From Collinsella phocaeensis (GTDB taxonomy: Bacteria > Actinomycetota > Coriobacteriia > Coriobacteriales > Coriobacteriaceae): 64,000 nucleotides of DNA. Position 1 is the stretch's first letter, and the number at the start of each line of letters is the position of its first letter. The stretch lies in assembly GCF_900119895.1 (NCBI RefSeq), contig NZ_FQLR01000003.1, positions 248,001-312,000 on the forward strand, written 5' to 3'. The notes beneath the pieces are model-generated. The model was not told where the DNA came from, searched no databases, and was given only the letters and a program-made list of their open reading frames with translations. The translations under genes and the position numbers were made by a program. Positions 8,272 through 17,014 of the stretch are shown here, piece by piece.

Positions 8272-9285
8272 ATGATGAACGACCTCATGCACAGCACCAC
8301 CGCCGCCAAGTCGGCCGATCGGCCCGCCACGCCTGCGGGCGCCTCGCGGCCCGTCGTCGGCCGCTTCGCCCCCAGCCCTTCAGGCCGGATGCACCTCGGC
8401 AACGCCTTCTCATCCCTCGTGTCCTGGCTTTCCGCGCGAAGCCAGCAGGGCAGCATCGTCATGCGCATCGAGGACCTCGACCCGCGCACCCAAAGCGGAC
8501 CCTGGACCCAGCTCGTCCTCGACGACCTCGCCTGGCTGGGCCTCTACTGGGACGAAGGGCCTTTCTACCAGCGCGAACGCACCGACCTCTACCGCACGGC
8601 GCTCGAGACGCTGCAACGCGAGGCCGAGGTCTACCCCTGCTTCTGCACCCGCGCCGAGCTGCACGCCGCCAGCGCCCCGCACGCAAGTGACGGAACCCCG
8701 CTCTATGCAGGGACCTGCCGCGACCTTCCCGCCGACGAGGTCCGGGCACGCTCGCTCGCGCGCCCGCCCGCGCTGCGCCTGCGCGTGCCGGGCGCCACGG
8801 AGGCGCGGGGCTCCTATTCGTTTGTCGATGAGGGATTCGGCCCCGTCCGCGAGACGCTCGCGGAGGAGTGCGGGGACTTCCTCGTCCGACGGAGCGACGG
8901 GGTCTACGCCTACCAGCTCGCCGTCGTGGTCGATGACGGCGACATGGGTGTCACCGAGGTCGTGCGCGGATGCGACCTGCTCGGGTCCACCGCGCGCCAG
9001 ATGTACCTCCAGGACCTGCTCGGCTACGAGCATCCGCGCTACGGGCACGTACCCCTCATAGTCGCCGAAGACGGCAGGCGCCTGTCCAAACGCGATCGCG
9101 ACCTTGACATGGGGGAGCTCCGCGCGCGCTTCGGCACGCCCGAGAGGCTTCTGGGCTGGCTCGCGCACGCCTGCGGGCTCGCGCCCGACGACGCGCCGCG
9201 CAGCGCCGAGCAGCTCGCCGATATCTTCGACTGGTCCCTCGTCCGCGGGCGGACAGCGATCTGCCCGCCCGCCCCGCCCCGCTAG
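8272..9285 (+). CDS. gluQ: Glutamyl-Q tRNA(Asp) synthetase
   Basis: The 337-residue protein is a truncated glutamyl-tRNA synthetase paralogue without an anticodon-binding domain. The HIGH-like motif is FAPSPSGRMHLGN, the KMSKS-like motif is RRLSKRDRD, and the zinc site is formed by CFC, then YAGTC about 25 residues later, as in the GluQRS family. It should attach glutamate to the queuosine base of tRNA-Asp. The ATG at 8272 is supported by a promoter -10 immediately upstream; an in-frame extension to 8113 lacks conserved sequence. It could be miscalled as gltX, but the length and Cys pattern favour GluQ. Confidence 0.9.
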   Translation: MMNDLMHSTTAAKSADRPATPAGASRPVVGRFAPSPSGRMHLGNAFSSLVSWLSARSQQGSIVMRIEDLDPRTQSGPWTQLVLDDLAWLGLYWDEGPFYQRERTDLYRTALETLQREAEVYPCFCTRAELHAASAPHASDGTPLYAGTCRDLPADEVRARSLARPPALRLRVPGATEARGSYSFVDEGFGPVRETLAEECGDFLVRRSDGVYAYQLAVVVDDGDMGVTEVVRGCDLLGSTARQMYLQDLLGYEHPRYGHVPLIVAEDGRRLSKRDRDLDMGELRARFGTPERLLGWLAHACGLAPDDAPRSAEQLADIFDWSLVRGRTAICPPAPPR

Positions 9286-9408
9286 GGACGGCGTACCCGC
9301 AGCGGGCGCGCCGCGCGTTTCTCCAAAAACCGGGAACGTCCGCGCCGCCGCCTGGCGTGCCCTCAGGCCGAGGCGACGGCCGGCGGGCACGCGGAAACCG
9401 GAAGCCCG

Positions 9409-11271
9409 CTACTCCACCGTCACGCTCTTTGCAAGGTTGCGCGGCTGGTCCACGTCGCAACCGCGCATGATCGCGACCTCGCGCGCGAGCAGCTGCAGCG
9501 GCACCGAAGCCGTGATGGCGGAGAAGGCGTCGCGCACGCGCGGCACGTAGATGACGTAGTCGGCGATTTGCTTGATGTCCTCGTCGCCCTCGGTCGCGAG
9601 CGCGATGATCTTCGCGCCGCGCGCCTCGCATTCCTTGAGGTTCGACACGACCTTGTCGTAGGTGGGGCTCTTCGTGGCCACGGCGATGACCGGGAAGCCC
9701 GGGTCGATCAGCGCGATGGGGCCGTGCTTCATCTCGCCCGCCGCGTACGCCTCGGCGTGCAGGTAGCTGACCTCTTTGAGCTTGAGCGCACCCTCGTACG
9801 AGATGGCCGCGCCCATGCCGCGGCCCACGAACAGCGCAGACTGCGCCGGCACGCAGGCCTCCGCCGCCTCGCGCACCGCATCGGCCTGCGTATCCAGGAT
9901 CCACTGGATCTGCTCGGCCGTGTCGCCCAGCTCGTGGAACAGCATACGTGCCTGGCGCACCGTGATCTTGCCCTTTACCTGCGCGAGCAACAGGGCAAGC
10001 AGCGTCAGGCTCACGATCTGGCCGATGAAGCTCTTGGTGGACGCCACCGCGATCTCCTTGTTCGCCTTCGTGTAGATGACGCCGTCGCTCTCGCGCGCCA
10101 CCGGGCTGCCCACGACGTTGGTGATTCCGAACACCTTGGCGCCCTTGATGCGCGCATCGCGGATCGCGGCGAGCGTATCGGCCGTCTCGCCGGACTGCGA
10201 CACGGCGACCACCAGGGTGGACGGGGTGATGATCGGGTTGCGGTAGCGGAACTCGCTCGCCGCCTCGACCTCGCACGGAATGCGCGCCCAACCCTCGATG
10301 AGGTTCTTGGCGACGAGGCCGGCGTGATAGCTCGTGCCGCATGCGATCACGTAGACGCGGTCGATGAGGTTGAGCTCCTCGAACGAAAGCCCGAGCTCGT
10401 CGATATCGAGCTCGCCCGTGGCGCTCATGCGGCCCACGAGCGTATCGCGCACGACGCGGGGCTGCTCGCAGATCTCCTTGAGCATGAAGTCGGGATAGCC
10501 GCCCTTCTCCGCCATGTCCACGTCCCAGTCGACGTGCGTCACCGTGGGCTCGATGGCGCGGCCCTGCTCGTCGGTATACGTGATGCCCTCCGGGGCGAGG
10601 CGGGCGAACTGGCCATCCTCGAGCACGACCACGTCGCGCGTCGCATCGATAAGCGCGATGACGTCGGAGGCGACGTAGCTGCCCCGCTCCCCGCGCCCGA
10701 TGACGATGGGGCTGTCCTTGCGAGCGACCGCGATCACGCCGGGCTCGTCCGCGCAGACCGCCGCGACGCCGTAGGCGCCCACGATGTGCGTGCAGGCCTC
10801 GCGCAGGGCGTCGACGATGTCGCGCTCACCCTCCGCGGCGGCATATGCCTCCTCGACGAGATGCGCGATGACCTCGGTGTCGGTATCGCTTCGGAACTGA
10901 TGGCCGCGCCCCTCGAGTTCCTCGCGCAGCTCGGCGAAGTTCTCGATGATGCCGTTGTGCACGACGGCGATCCTGCCGTCGCAGCTCACGTGCGGGTGCG
11001 CGTTCGCCACGCTCGGCTGCCCGTGCGTCGCCCAACGCGTATGACCGATACCGCAGGTCGCGGCGTCATCGCGACCCGCGAGCTCGCTCTTGAGGCCATC
11101 GACCTTGCCCACGCGGCGCACCACGTCGAGGCGTGCCGCACCCGTGCCGGCGTCGCGGTTCTCCAACGCCACGCCGGCCGAATCGTACCCGCGGTACTCG
11201 AGGCGCTTGAGCCCCGTGAGCAGGATGTCCTTGGCCGTATCAGATCCGGTGTATCCGACGATTCCGCACAT
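9409..11271 (-). CDS. glmS: Glutamine-fructose-6-phosphate aminotransferase (isomerizing)
   Basis: The 620-residue enzyme starts MCGIVGYTG, giving the N-terminal nucleophile Cys of the class-II glutaminase domain after Met removal. The glutaminase motif GIGHTRWATHG follows, then two SIS domains with CGTSYHAG and SQSGETADT, and the conserved C-terminus PRNLAKSVTVE. It makes glucosamine-6-phosphate for peptidoglycan precursors. The ATG at 11271 has GAAAGGG upstream and fixes the catalytic Cys at position 2, so the longer frame to 11325 is rejected. I see no glmS-ribozyme-like structure. It is convergent with gluQ across 123 bases with no clear terminator. Confidence 0.96.
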   Translation of the reverse strand: MCGIVGYTGSDTAKDILLTGLKRLEYRGYDSAGVALENRDAGTGAARLDVVRRVGKVDGLKSELAGRDDAATCGIGHTRWATHGQPSVANAHPHVSCDGRIAVVHNGIIENFAELREELEGRGHQFRSDTDTEVIAHLVEEAYAAAEGERDIVDALREACTHIVGAYGVAAVCADEPGVIAVARKDSPIVIGRGERGSYVASDVIALIDATRDVVVLEDGQFARLAPEGITYTDEQGRAIEPTVTHVDWDVDMAEKGGYPDFMLKEICEQPRVVRDTLVGRMSATGELDIDELGLSFEELNLIDRVYVIACGTSYHAGLVAKNLIEGWARIPCEVEAASEFRYRNPIITPSTLVVAVSQSGETADTLAAIRDARIKGAKVFGITNVVGSPVARESDGVIYTKANKEIAVASTKSFIGQIVSLTLLALLLAQVKGKITVRQARMLFHELGDTAEQIQWILDTQADAVREAAEACVPAQSALFVGRGMGAAISYEGALKLKEVSYLHAEAYAAGEMKHGPIALIDPGFPVIAVATKSPTYDKVVSNLKECEARGAKIIALATEGDEDIKQIADYVIYVPRVRDAFSAITASVPLQLLAREVAIMRGCDVDQPRNLAKSVTVE

Positions 11272-11427
11272 ATGCGCTACCCTTTCGATCTGCGCGCGAA
11301 GACGCGTCCGCGCAGCGTCCGTCATGCCTGCGGCAGCGTCAGCGGCCGCCGCGCGCCCCGCGCCCGGACCGGACGACGAGGCATCGGCTGCCTATTGTAA
11401 CGAGGGAACGGGGCACACCGCCCCGTC

Positions 11428-11449
11428 TGGTATCTCTTTTTTGATACCA
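11428..11449. promoter_or_regulatory. Palindrome TGGTATC-N8-GATACCA
   Basis: Perfect 7-bp arms enclose an 8-base T-rich spacer in the divergent glmS/LacI-regulator region. It could be a regulator site or a small hairpin. No protein can be assigned to it. Confidence 0.4.
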
Positions 11450-11522
11450 CATCGAGCGTTAACGAAAACGCCATCGCGAAACCACAGGACATGAATGCCC
11501 GCCGGCCCCATCCCCTTCAAAA

Positions 11523-11538
11523 GTTGAAGCGCTTTAAC
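11523..11538. promoter_or_regulatory. LacI-family operator
   Basis: GTTGAAGCGCTTTAAC is a 16-bp palindrome with one mismatched pair around a central CG-containing core (AAGC|GCTT), the half-site form of LacI/GalR family operators. It lies 72 bases before the regulator start, which suggests autoregulation. The rest of this 338-base divergent gap also holds a GC hairpin near 11405-11425. Confidence 0.6.
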
Positions 11539-11609
11539 GATGGCCTTGAGACAGGTACAATCGAGGCGGACAACGCATGGCGGCGATGCCGCACGGTACA
11601 GGAGGTTCC

Positions 11610-12692
11610 ATGGGCAAGGTGACGATCGGGGACGTGGCTCGCGAAGCGGGCGTCGCGCTGGGCACGGTCTCAAACGCCCTCAACCACCCCGAAAAGGTGC
11701 GCCCGGAGACGCTCAAGCTGGTCAACGCCGCCATCGGCAAACTCGGATACGCACCGAACCAGAGCGCGCGCCTGCTCGCGGGCGGCAAGAACCCCACGAT
11801 CGGCCTCGTCATCCCGCGGCTCGACCACGGCCTATCCCTGCAGGTCGCCCACGGCGCCGGCGTCGAGGCGGAACGGGCCGGATACGGCCTGGTGCTCGCA
11901 TCGGCCGAGGGCGACATCGAGCGCGAGGCGTCGTACGCCCGGTACTTCGCCGGCACGCAGCTCTCCGGAATCCTGATCCAGCATGTCGCGCAGGGCGACG
12001 GCCCCCTGCCCGCCCAGCATGGCTCGACCCCCATCGCCTACGTCAACGTTCGCTCCGACGCACCGGGTCACTTCGTCGCCACCGACAACGCCGCGCAGGG
12101 GGCGCTCATCGCCGAGCACGCGGCACTGCGCGGGGCCCGTCGGGTCGCCGTCATCGGCGCACTTCAGACGCCCCAGATGCGCGAGAGGCTCGAAGGCCTG
12201 ACGCGCACGATGGAGAAATACCCGGACATCGCGCTCGATGTGCTCGAGAAGGGCGACGGGTCCTCGGCCGGCGACGGCTATGGGCTCGCGCGGACGCTGG
12301 TCGACCGCAGCGCGTCCCGGCCCGATTTCATCGTGGGGCTCACCGACGTCCTGGCGGTGGGCGCCGTCGCAGGCGTGCAGGCCTGCGGCCTCGCGGTCCC
12401 CGGCGACATCGCCGTCTCGGGATGCGACGGAAACCCGCTCGCCTGGGGCGGCACGGTCCCGCTCACCAGCTGCGCCCCGACCGGATACGAGATGGGGCGA
12501 CGCGGCGTGAAGCTCCTCATCGAGCAGATCGAGCTCGCGCGCGGCGACGCGGCCGCGCTCGCCCGGGAGCTCGCCGAGAACCATCAGGAGCTTGTCCGGC
12601 CCTTCATGCTGATGCGGGCGAGCACCCTCGGGGCGGACGCACCGGTCAGCGCGATGGATATATCCAGCCTCAACCTGGGCGCCTATCTATAA
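11610..12692 (+). CDS. LacI-family transcriptional regulator
   Basis: The 360-residue regulator has the LacI helix-turn-helix near the N-terminus (VTIGDVAREAGVALGTVSNA) and hinge (LGYAPNQSARLL), followed by a periplasmic-binding-protein-like effector domain from NPTIGLVIPR to the C-terminal SLNLGAYL. The effector is probably a sugar but cannot be named. The ATG at 11610 is chosen because GGAGG lies 5 bases upstream; an in-frame ATG at 11577 has no ribosome binding site. A LacI-type palindrome lies upstream. The next gene, a minus-strand aldose epimerase, is convergent, so any target regulon is not evident here. Confidence 0.9.
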   Translation: MGKVTIGDVAREAGVALGTVSNALNHPEKVRPETLKLVNAAIGKLGYAPNQSARLLAGGKNPTIGLVIPRLDHGLSLQVAHGAGVEAERAGYGLVLASAEGDIEREASYARYFAGTQLSGILIQHVAQGDGPLPAQHGSTPIAYVNVRSDAPGHFVATDNAAQGALIAEHAALRGARRVAVIGALQTPQMRERLEGLTRTMEKYPDIALDVLEKGDGSSAGDGYGLARTLVDRSASRPDFIVGLTDVLAVGAVAGVQACGLAVPGDIAVSGCDGNPLAWGGTVPLTSCAPTGYEMGRRGVKLLIEQIELARGDAAALARELAENHQELVRPFMLMRASTLGADAPVSAMDISSLNLGAYL

Positions 12693-12727
12693 CCGCCGCC
12701 GACGTCCCCCACGGCCGACCGGCAGGC

Positions 12728-12766
12728 CCGCGCCCCGCCTCTCGCCGTGGGGAAGACGGGGCGCGG
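12728..12766 (+). terminator. Terminator between lacI-type gene and aldose epimerase
   Basis: A 10-bp stem (12728-12737 with 12757-12766) lies 36 bases after the regulator stop. There is no T-run. It could serve both convergent genes. Confidence 0.5.
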
Positions 12767-12824
12767 CACATGGATCTGGAACGCGATCGGCGGGCACGCA
12801 CGGGCAGCTCCCGCGACCAGAAGC

Positions 12825-13727
12825 CTACATCAGCGTCATCGTGAACGTTCGCTCGCAGGTCTCGCCGGGCTGCAGAATGATGACGTCGCGCTTGTGCTCG
12901 AACACGTCGTCCTCCGTCGTGAGCGTGGCATGGCCGGTCCAAGGCTCCAAAGCCACGAACGGGGCGTCCCCGAGCGCCGACCAGATGCCGATATGGTTGA
13001 ATCCCGGGAAGCTCATCCGCACGCCGCGGCCGGTCTTGGTGCCCACCAAGGTGACGGTGCTGTCCGGCACACGGGAGAGCACCACTGCGTCGCGGTCGAA
13101 CAGACCGTGCGTGAGCGGCAGCTCGTCGGCCTCGTCGAGCACGGTGTACGCATGCTCGTAGTCGAGCAGGCCGCCCTCGGCGATCACCGGCGCCTCGCAG
13201 GTCCACGGCCGGGTGAAGCGCACGACGCACTCCTCGAACGTCTCACCGGCCGCGTCGCCCGGGCCCGCCGGAGCCGGCACGTTGAAGGCCGGGTGTCCGC
13301 CCACCGCGAAGGGCATCGGGACGTCTCCGGCGTTGACCACCGTGAACGTCTGCGCGAGCGTGTCCTCCGCGACCACCGCATAGGTCATGCGCAGCACGAA
13401 CGGATACGGATACGCCGCCAGGGTCTCGGCATCGCTCGAAAGCTCGAACGTCACCGAGGAGCCGTCGGGGGCGACCTCGGCGACGGCGTGCTCGCGGATG
13501 CGCGCCAGGCCGTGGCGCGGCATGCGGCAGGGCCCCTGCGCGCTCATCGCGGCGTCGCCGCGGAGCGACCCCACGATGGGGAACAGGATCGGCGCGTGCT
13601 TGCCCCACCAGGCGGGGTCGGCCTGCCAAAGGTACTCGCGCCCGTCCAGGGAGAGGCTGGTGAGCTGCGCTCCCATGCTGTCGATGCGCGCGCTGACGCG
13701 CCCGGCGGAAATGGTGGTCAAAGACAT
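12825..13727 (-). CDS. Aldose 1-epimerase family protein
   Basis: The 300-residue protein belongs to the galactose mutarotase superfamily, LacX-like branch. Evidence is the opening GAQLTSLSLDGREYLWQ, the PILFPIVGSLRG segment, the first catalytic-region His in RMPRHGLAR, the second in VGGHPAFNVP, and the SFPGFNHIGIWS segment near the C-terminus. It should interconvert anomers of a hexose or hexose phosphate in the cytoplasm. The ATG at 13727 has GGAAGGAG 6 bases upstream; an ATG 21 bases earlier lacks one. It is convergent with the LacI-type regulator, so sugar-related function is plausible but not proven. Confidence 0.88.
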   Translation of the reverse strand: MSLTTISAGRVSARIDSMGAQLTSLSLDGREYLWQADPAWWGKHAPILFPIVGSLRGDAAMSAQGPCRMPRHGLARIREHAVAEVAPDGSSVTFELSSDAETLAAYPYPFVLRMTYAVVAEDTLAQTFTVVNAGDVPMPFAVGGHPAFNVPAPAGPGDAAGETFEECVVRFTRPWTCEAPVIAEGGLLDYEHAYTVLDEADELPLTHGLFDRDAVVLSRVPDSTVTLVGTKTGRGVRMSFPGFNHIGIWSALGDAPFVALEPWTGHATLTTEDDVFEHKRDVIILQPGETCERTFTMTLM

Positions 13728-13941
13728 CTCGACTCCTTCCGAGAACATGCGTGCAAGGCGGATGCGCCCGCCCCGTCGCGGACCGAAGCGAGCCCAAGCG
13801 CCCGATTCGGTTTCCAGCTGATTCCATTATGCCCCTTCCCCCTGCGCGCGGCGCGCGATGGTACATTGGTGGGCACCGCCGCGCGAGCGCGCCGTTGCCG
13901 GATCCCGCGGCACCGGACGCGCAGAAGGATGAGGAGATCGC

Positions 13942-14973
13942 ATGAAACGAATAGGCGCCGACGACATCGGCGAGGAGGGCGAGCTGTTCGCCACGCATAT
14001 CGGCGGCGCGGCGACGATCGAGGGCGTGATGATGCGCGGCCGCCTCAGCTGGGCGGTCGCCGTGCGCCGCCCGGACGGCGACATATACGTCGAAGAGCAC
14101 GACCTCGCCCCCGCGTGCGACCGACCCGCCTGGACGCGCCTGCCCATCGTGCGCGGCTGCGCCTCCTTCGTCGAATCGATGCTGCTCTCCTACCGGGCGC
14201 TCGATATCGCCTCGGCCCACGCATACGAGGACGAGGACTCCGAAGCGTCCGTGGAACGCGGCGAGGCCGCGTCGCAGGCAGGATTCTCGGGCGGTGAATT
14301 CGCCCTCTCGGTCGGCATAGGGCTCGTCGTGGGCGTCGGACTGTTCGTCGGGCTGCCCGTGCTCGCCGCGACCGCCGCGCTCGGCCCCATGACCGCCGAG
14401 AACAGCCTGGGATGGAACCTCATCGAAGCCGCGGTGCGCATCGCCCTGCTCATCGCCTACGTGGGCGGTGTCGGCCTCATCCCCGACATGGCGCGCCTGT
14501 ACGGCTACCACGGCGCCGAGCACCAGGCGATCCACTGCTTCGAGCACGGTCTCCCGCTCACGCCCGAGAACGCCGCGCGCTTCTCCCGCCTCCACGTGCG
14601 CTGCGGCACCGCGTTCCTGGTGATGACCGTCGCCGTGGCGCTCATCGTCCACGCCGTCGTCCCCGTGGGAGCGGCCACCGACTCCCTCGGGCTCTCCGGC
14701 ATCTGGCGCAACCTGTTCGTGCTCGCATCCCGCATCGCGATGGTCCCGCTCGTGGCGGGCGCATCCTACGAGGTGACGGTCAAGTGGGCCGGCGCGCACC
14801 CGGATAGCCCGCTGGTCAAGATCGCGCTCTGGCCCGGCATGCAGATGCAGCGCCTCACCACCCGCAAGGCAGAGGGCGGCATGCTCGAGTGCGCCATCGC
14901 CGCCCTGCAGCGCGTCGACGCACGCGAGCGGGCGGTCCTTGGCGACCGGAAGGATGAAGCCGACGCAGCCTAG
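13942..14973 (+). CDS. DUF1385 family membrane protein
   Basis: The 343-residue protein has the DUF1385 signature: N-terminal GGAATIEGVMMRG, the loop YGYHGAEHQAIHCFEHG, and RLHVRCGTAFLVMT. About four TM helices lie in the middle and C-terminal parts. The family is widespread in Firmicutes and Actinobacteria, often next to prfA or rpmE, and its function is not established. The conserved His/Glu-rich loop suggests a metal or membrane-enzyme site (inference). The start has AGGATGAGGAG upstream. Its TAG stop overlaps the TAG stop of the convergent zinc-ribbon gene in the shared tetranucleotide CTAG at 14970-14973. Confidence 0.9.
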   Translation: MKRIGADDIGEEGELFATHIGGAATIEGVMMRGRLSWAVAVRRPDGDIYVEEHDLAPACDRPAWTRLPIVRGCASFVESMLLSYRALDIASAHAYEDEDSEASVERGEAASQAGFSGGEFALSVGIGLVVGVGLFVGLPVLAATAALGPMTAENSLGWNLIEAAVRIALLIAYVGGVGLIPDMARLYGYHGAEHQAIHCFEHGLPLTPENAARFSRLHVRCGTAFLVMTVAVALIVHAVVPVGAATDSLGLSGIWRNLFVLASRIAMVPLVAGASYEVTVKWAGAHPDSPLVKIALWPGMQMQRLTTRKAEGGMLECAIAALQRVDARERAVLGDRKDEADAA

Positions 14974-16496
14974 AGCGGCTCGATCGTCGGGACGAGCTCG
15001 GAGGCCAGGAAGCTCTGGATAGCCTGGGCGCCGTCACGGCCGCCACCGTCGCTGCGGGCCTCGAGAACCTCGTCGTACGTGCAGGCGCCACCGGTCTGCA
15101 GGTCCACGATCTCGCGGGCCTCCTCCATCGTGAAGAAGTCGTCCGGATCCGACGAGCCCTCCAGGTTGTAGCCGGCGATCTTCCAGCCCCAGTTGGTCAC
15201 GTAGACCGTCGCGTAATGCCCCTGGCCGACGGAGACCGACGGGCTCACGGTGAACGCGGAGACGTCACCCAAGCCGCCCGCGTCACCGCGCGCCACCTCG
15301 ACGCGGCACACCTCGAGGCGCGGGCAGACGCGGGAGTACACCCGCACCACGCCGGCCTCGACCTGCACCGTCACGCGGCCCTCCCAGGAGGCGGGAAGGG
15401 TGAGGCGGTATCCGGCGGCCTCCACGCCCCGCGCAGCCTGCTCCTGCTCGGCGTCGTGCTCCTGCACGGCAGCGTCGCGGCGCGCGAGGGCGGCGTCTTT
15501 CAGGCCGGCGGCGTCGACGCCCGCCGCGTCCTCGTCCTGAAGCGCGGCGTCGTAGGCATCCGAGACCACGTCGTCGGTCACGTCGAGCGCATCGATGGCC
15601 GTGAGGCTGAAGCCGCCCTGACTCGTCGCGTCGATGAGTTCCGTCGCGTCGTCCGAGGTGAAGGAGAGCTCGATGGTCTCACCCGAAACCTCGTAGACGG
15701 TGCCGTCCGCCGCGATCGGGGAAGCCTCGACCGAAAGCTCGTACGACCCCTGGGCGAGCTCGATGCCCTCTCCGCCGCTGTCGACGAACTGCAGCTCGTC
15801 GACGGTCTCGCCGGATTTCCCGGTGCCCGTGACGCGCACCGGGAGGCGCGATGCCCCCTTCTCGGTGTCCCAGCCGGGCGCGGACGCCCCGATCAGCACC
15901 GGGTGCAGCGCCGTCGCGATACGCTCCGCCTCGGCCTCGGCGGCTTCCCGCGCACGATGCTGGGACTCGAAATACCACCACGTGCCGCCGCCGGCGAGCG
16001 CGACCGCCGCGACGACGCCGAGCGCGATGGCGACCGTGCGCCCGCGACGGGCGGGGCCGGATTTCGTCGGGGCGGCCGAGGCGGACTCAGCGGGCGAAAC
16101 CGGAACGGCGCGGGTCGCGTCGAGAGCGGGATCGGAATGGGAACTCGCCGGGTCCGGGCTCGAGGAGTCCGAAACCTCGAATCCCACGAGCGCCTCCTCC
16201 GGATACGCCGGCTCCACATATGCGAAGGGGTCGGGCTGGGACGCACCTGCCCCGCCTTGGGCGGGCGACGGGGGCGTCGTCGCCCCGTGCTCCGCATCAG
16301 GCCCGACGGATCCCTCCGCCACGGCGCCAACATCCGCCCGGGCCCCGCACGACGAGCAGAATTGGCTATCCGGCTCGAGCTCGGCACCGCACTCCGAGCA
16401 GTACCTCGGCACGGGCGCGCTCGGGATGCGCGCGCCGCACGCGGGACAGAACGCAGCGCCCTCGGGCACCTCGGCATGGCATGCATGACAGAACAT
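14970..16496 (-). CDS. Double zinc-ribbon, single-TM protein
   Basis: The 508-residue protein carries two consecutive zinc ribbons (Cys 3, 6, 17, 20 and Cys 33, 36, 47, 50), then a Pro/Ser/Ala-rich linker to about residue 152. One TM helix (TVAIALGVVAAVALAGGGT) follows, then a helical stretch and an extracellular region ending FLASELVPTIEPL. It has the same architecture as the other zinc-ribbon proteins in the window, with a different outer domain that I do not recognise. The ATG at 16496 has GGGAGGGGAGG upstream. The outer domain contains no cysteine pair or motif I can tie to a known enzyme. Role unknown, possibly cell-envelope sensing. Confidence 0.8.
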   Translation of the reverse strand: MFCHACHAEVPEGAAFCPACGARIPSAPVPRYCSECGAELEPDSQFCSSCGARADVGAVAEGSVGPDAEHGATTPPSPAQGGAGASQPDPFAYVEPAYPEEALVGFEVSDSSSPDPASSHSDPALDATRAVPVSPAESASAAPTKSGPARRGRTVAIALGVVAAVALAGGGTWWYFESQHRAREAAEAEAERIATALHPVLIGASAPGWDTEKGASRLPVRVTGTGKSGETVDELQFVDSGGEGIELAQGSYELSVEASPIAADGTVYEVSGETIELSFTSDDATELIDATSQGGFSLTAIDALDVTDDVVSDAYDAALQDEDAAGVDAAGLKDAALARRDAAVQEHDAEQEQAARGVEAAGYRLTLPASWEGRVTVQVEAGVVRVYSRVCPRLEVCRVEVARGDAGGLGDVSAFTVSPSVSVGQGHYATVYVTNWGWKIAGYNLEGSSDPDDFFTMEEAREIVDLQTGGACTYDEVLEARSDGGGRDGAQAIQSFLASELVPTIEPL

Positions 16497-16608
16497 GGGG
16501 CCTCCCCTCCCACGCGGCGCACACGCGGCCGCACGCAGCATCGTTCGCTCCATTATCCCTCAGCTTCGCACAGAGGGACCGAGCCTTTTGCCGCGCCGCG
16601 GATGGGCC

Positions 16609-16968
16609 CTCAGAAAGGGGACAGGCACCGAATTGAGGCGGGGCTGCAGCTCGCGCGCGAGCGCCGGGTGGCGCCAAATTGGCAACGAGTCGCAGCCCCG
16701 TGCGCAGTCGTTGGCGGCCTGGGGTCGGAAGCCCCGGTCTCCAAGATTCCTGCCGCACGTCCGATTCCGAATGTTCTCCGACTTGTGCTGCCGTCGGCCT
16801 CCTGCGGGGCGGCAGCGCTTGCAGAGCCAACGGCGCCGCCGGATCGGCCGCGGCCCCGCTTCTCGTACACGACGCTCGTCCCCCTCTCAAATAAGTGCCT
16901 GTCCCCAAATTGAGAGTCTCGAATTGAGAGGCCCGCGCCTCAAATTGGTGCCTGTCCCTAAATTGAGG
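16609..16968. repeat. REP-like cluster A
   Basis: Three units lie in the 518-base gap between divergent zinc-ribbon genes. One forward unit is at 16609-16636 (core GGGGACAGGCACC at 16617-16629). Two reverse units are at 16885-16917 and 16938-16968 (core GGTGCCTGTCCC). Units are bounded by CTCAA and TTGAG. The 250 bases between forward and reverse units hold no supported gene. Confidence 0.75.
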
Positions 16969-17014
16969 TGGGGTCGCTGCGCTGAGGTGCTGTACCCTCA
17001 AGGAGGTCTGAACG

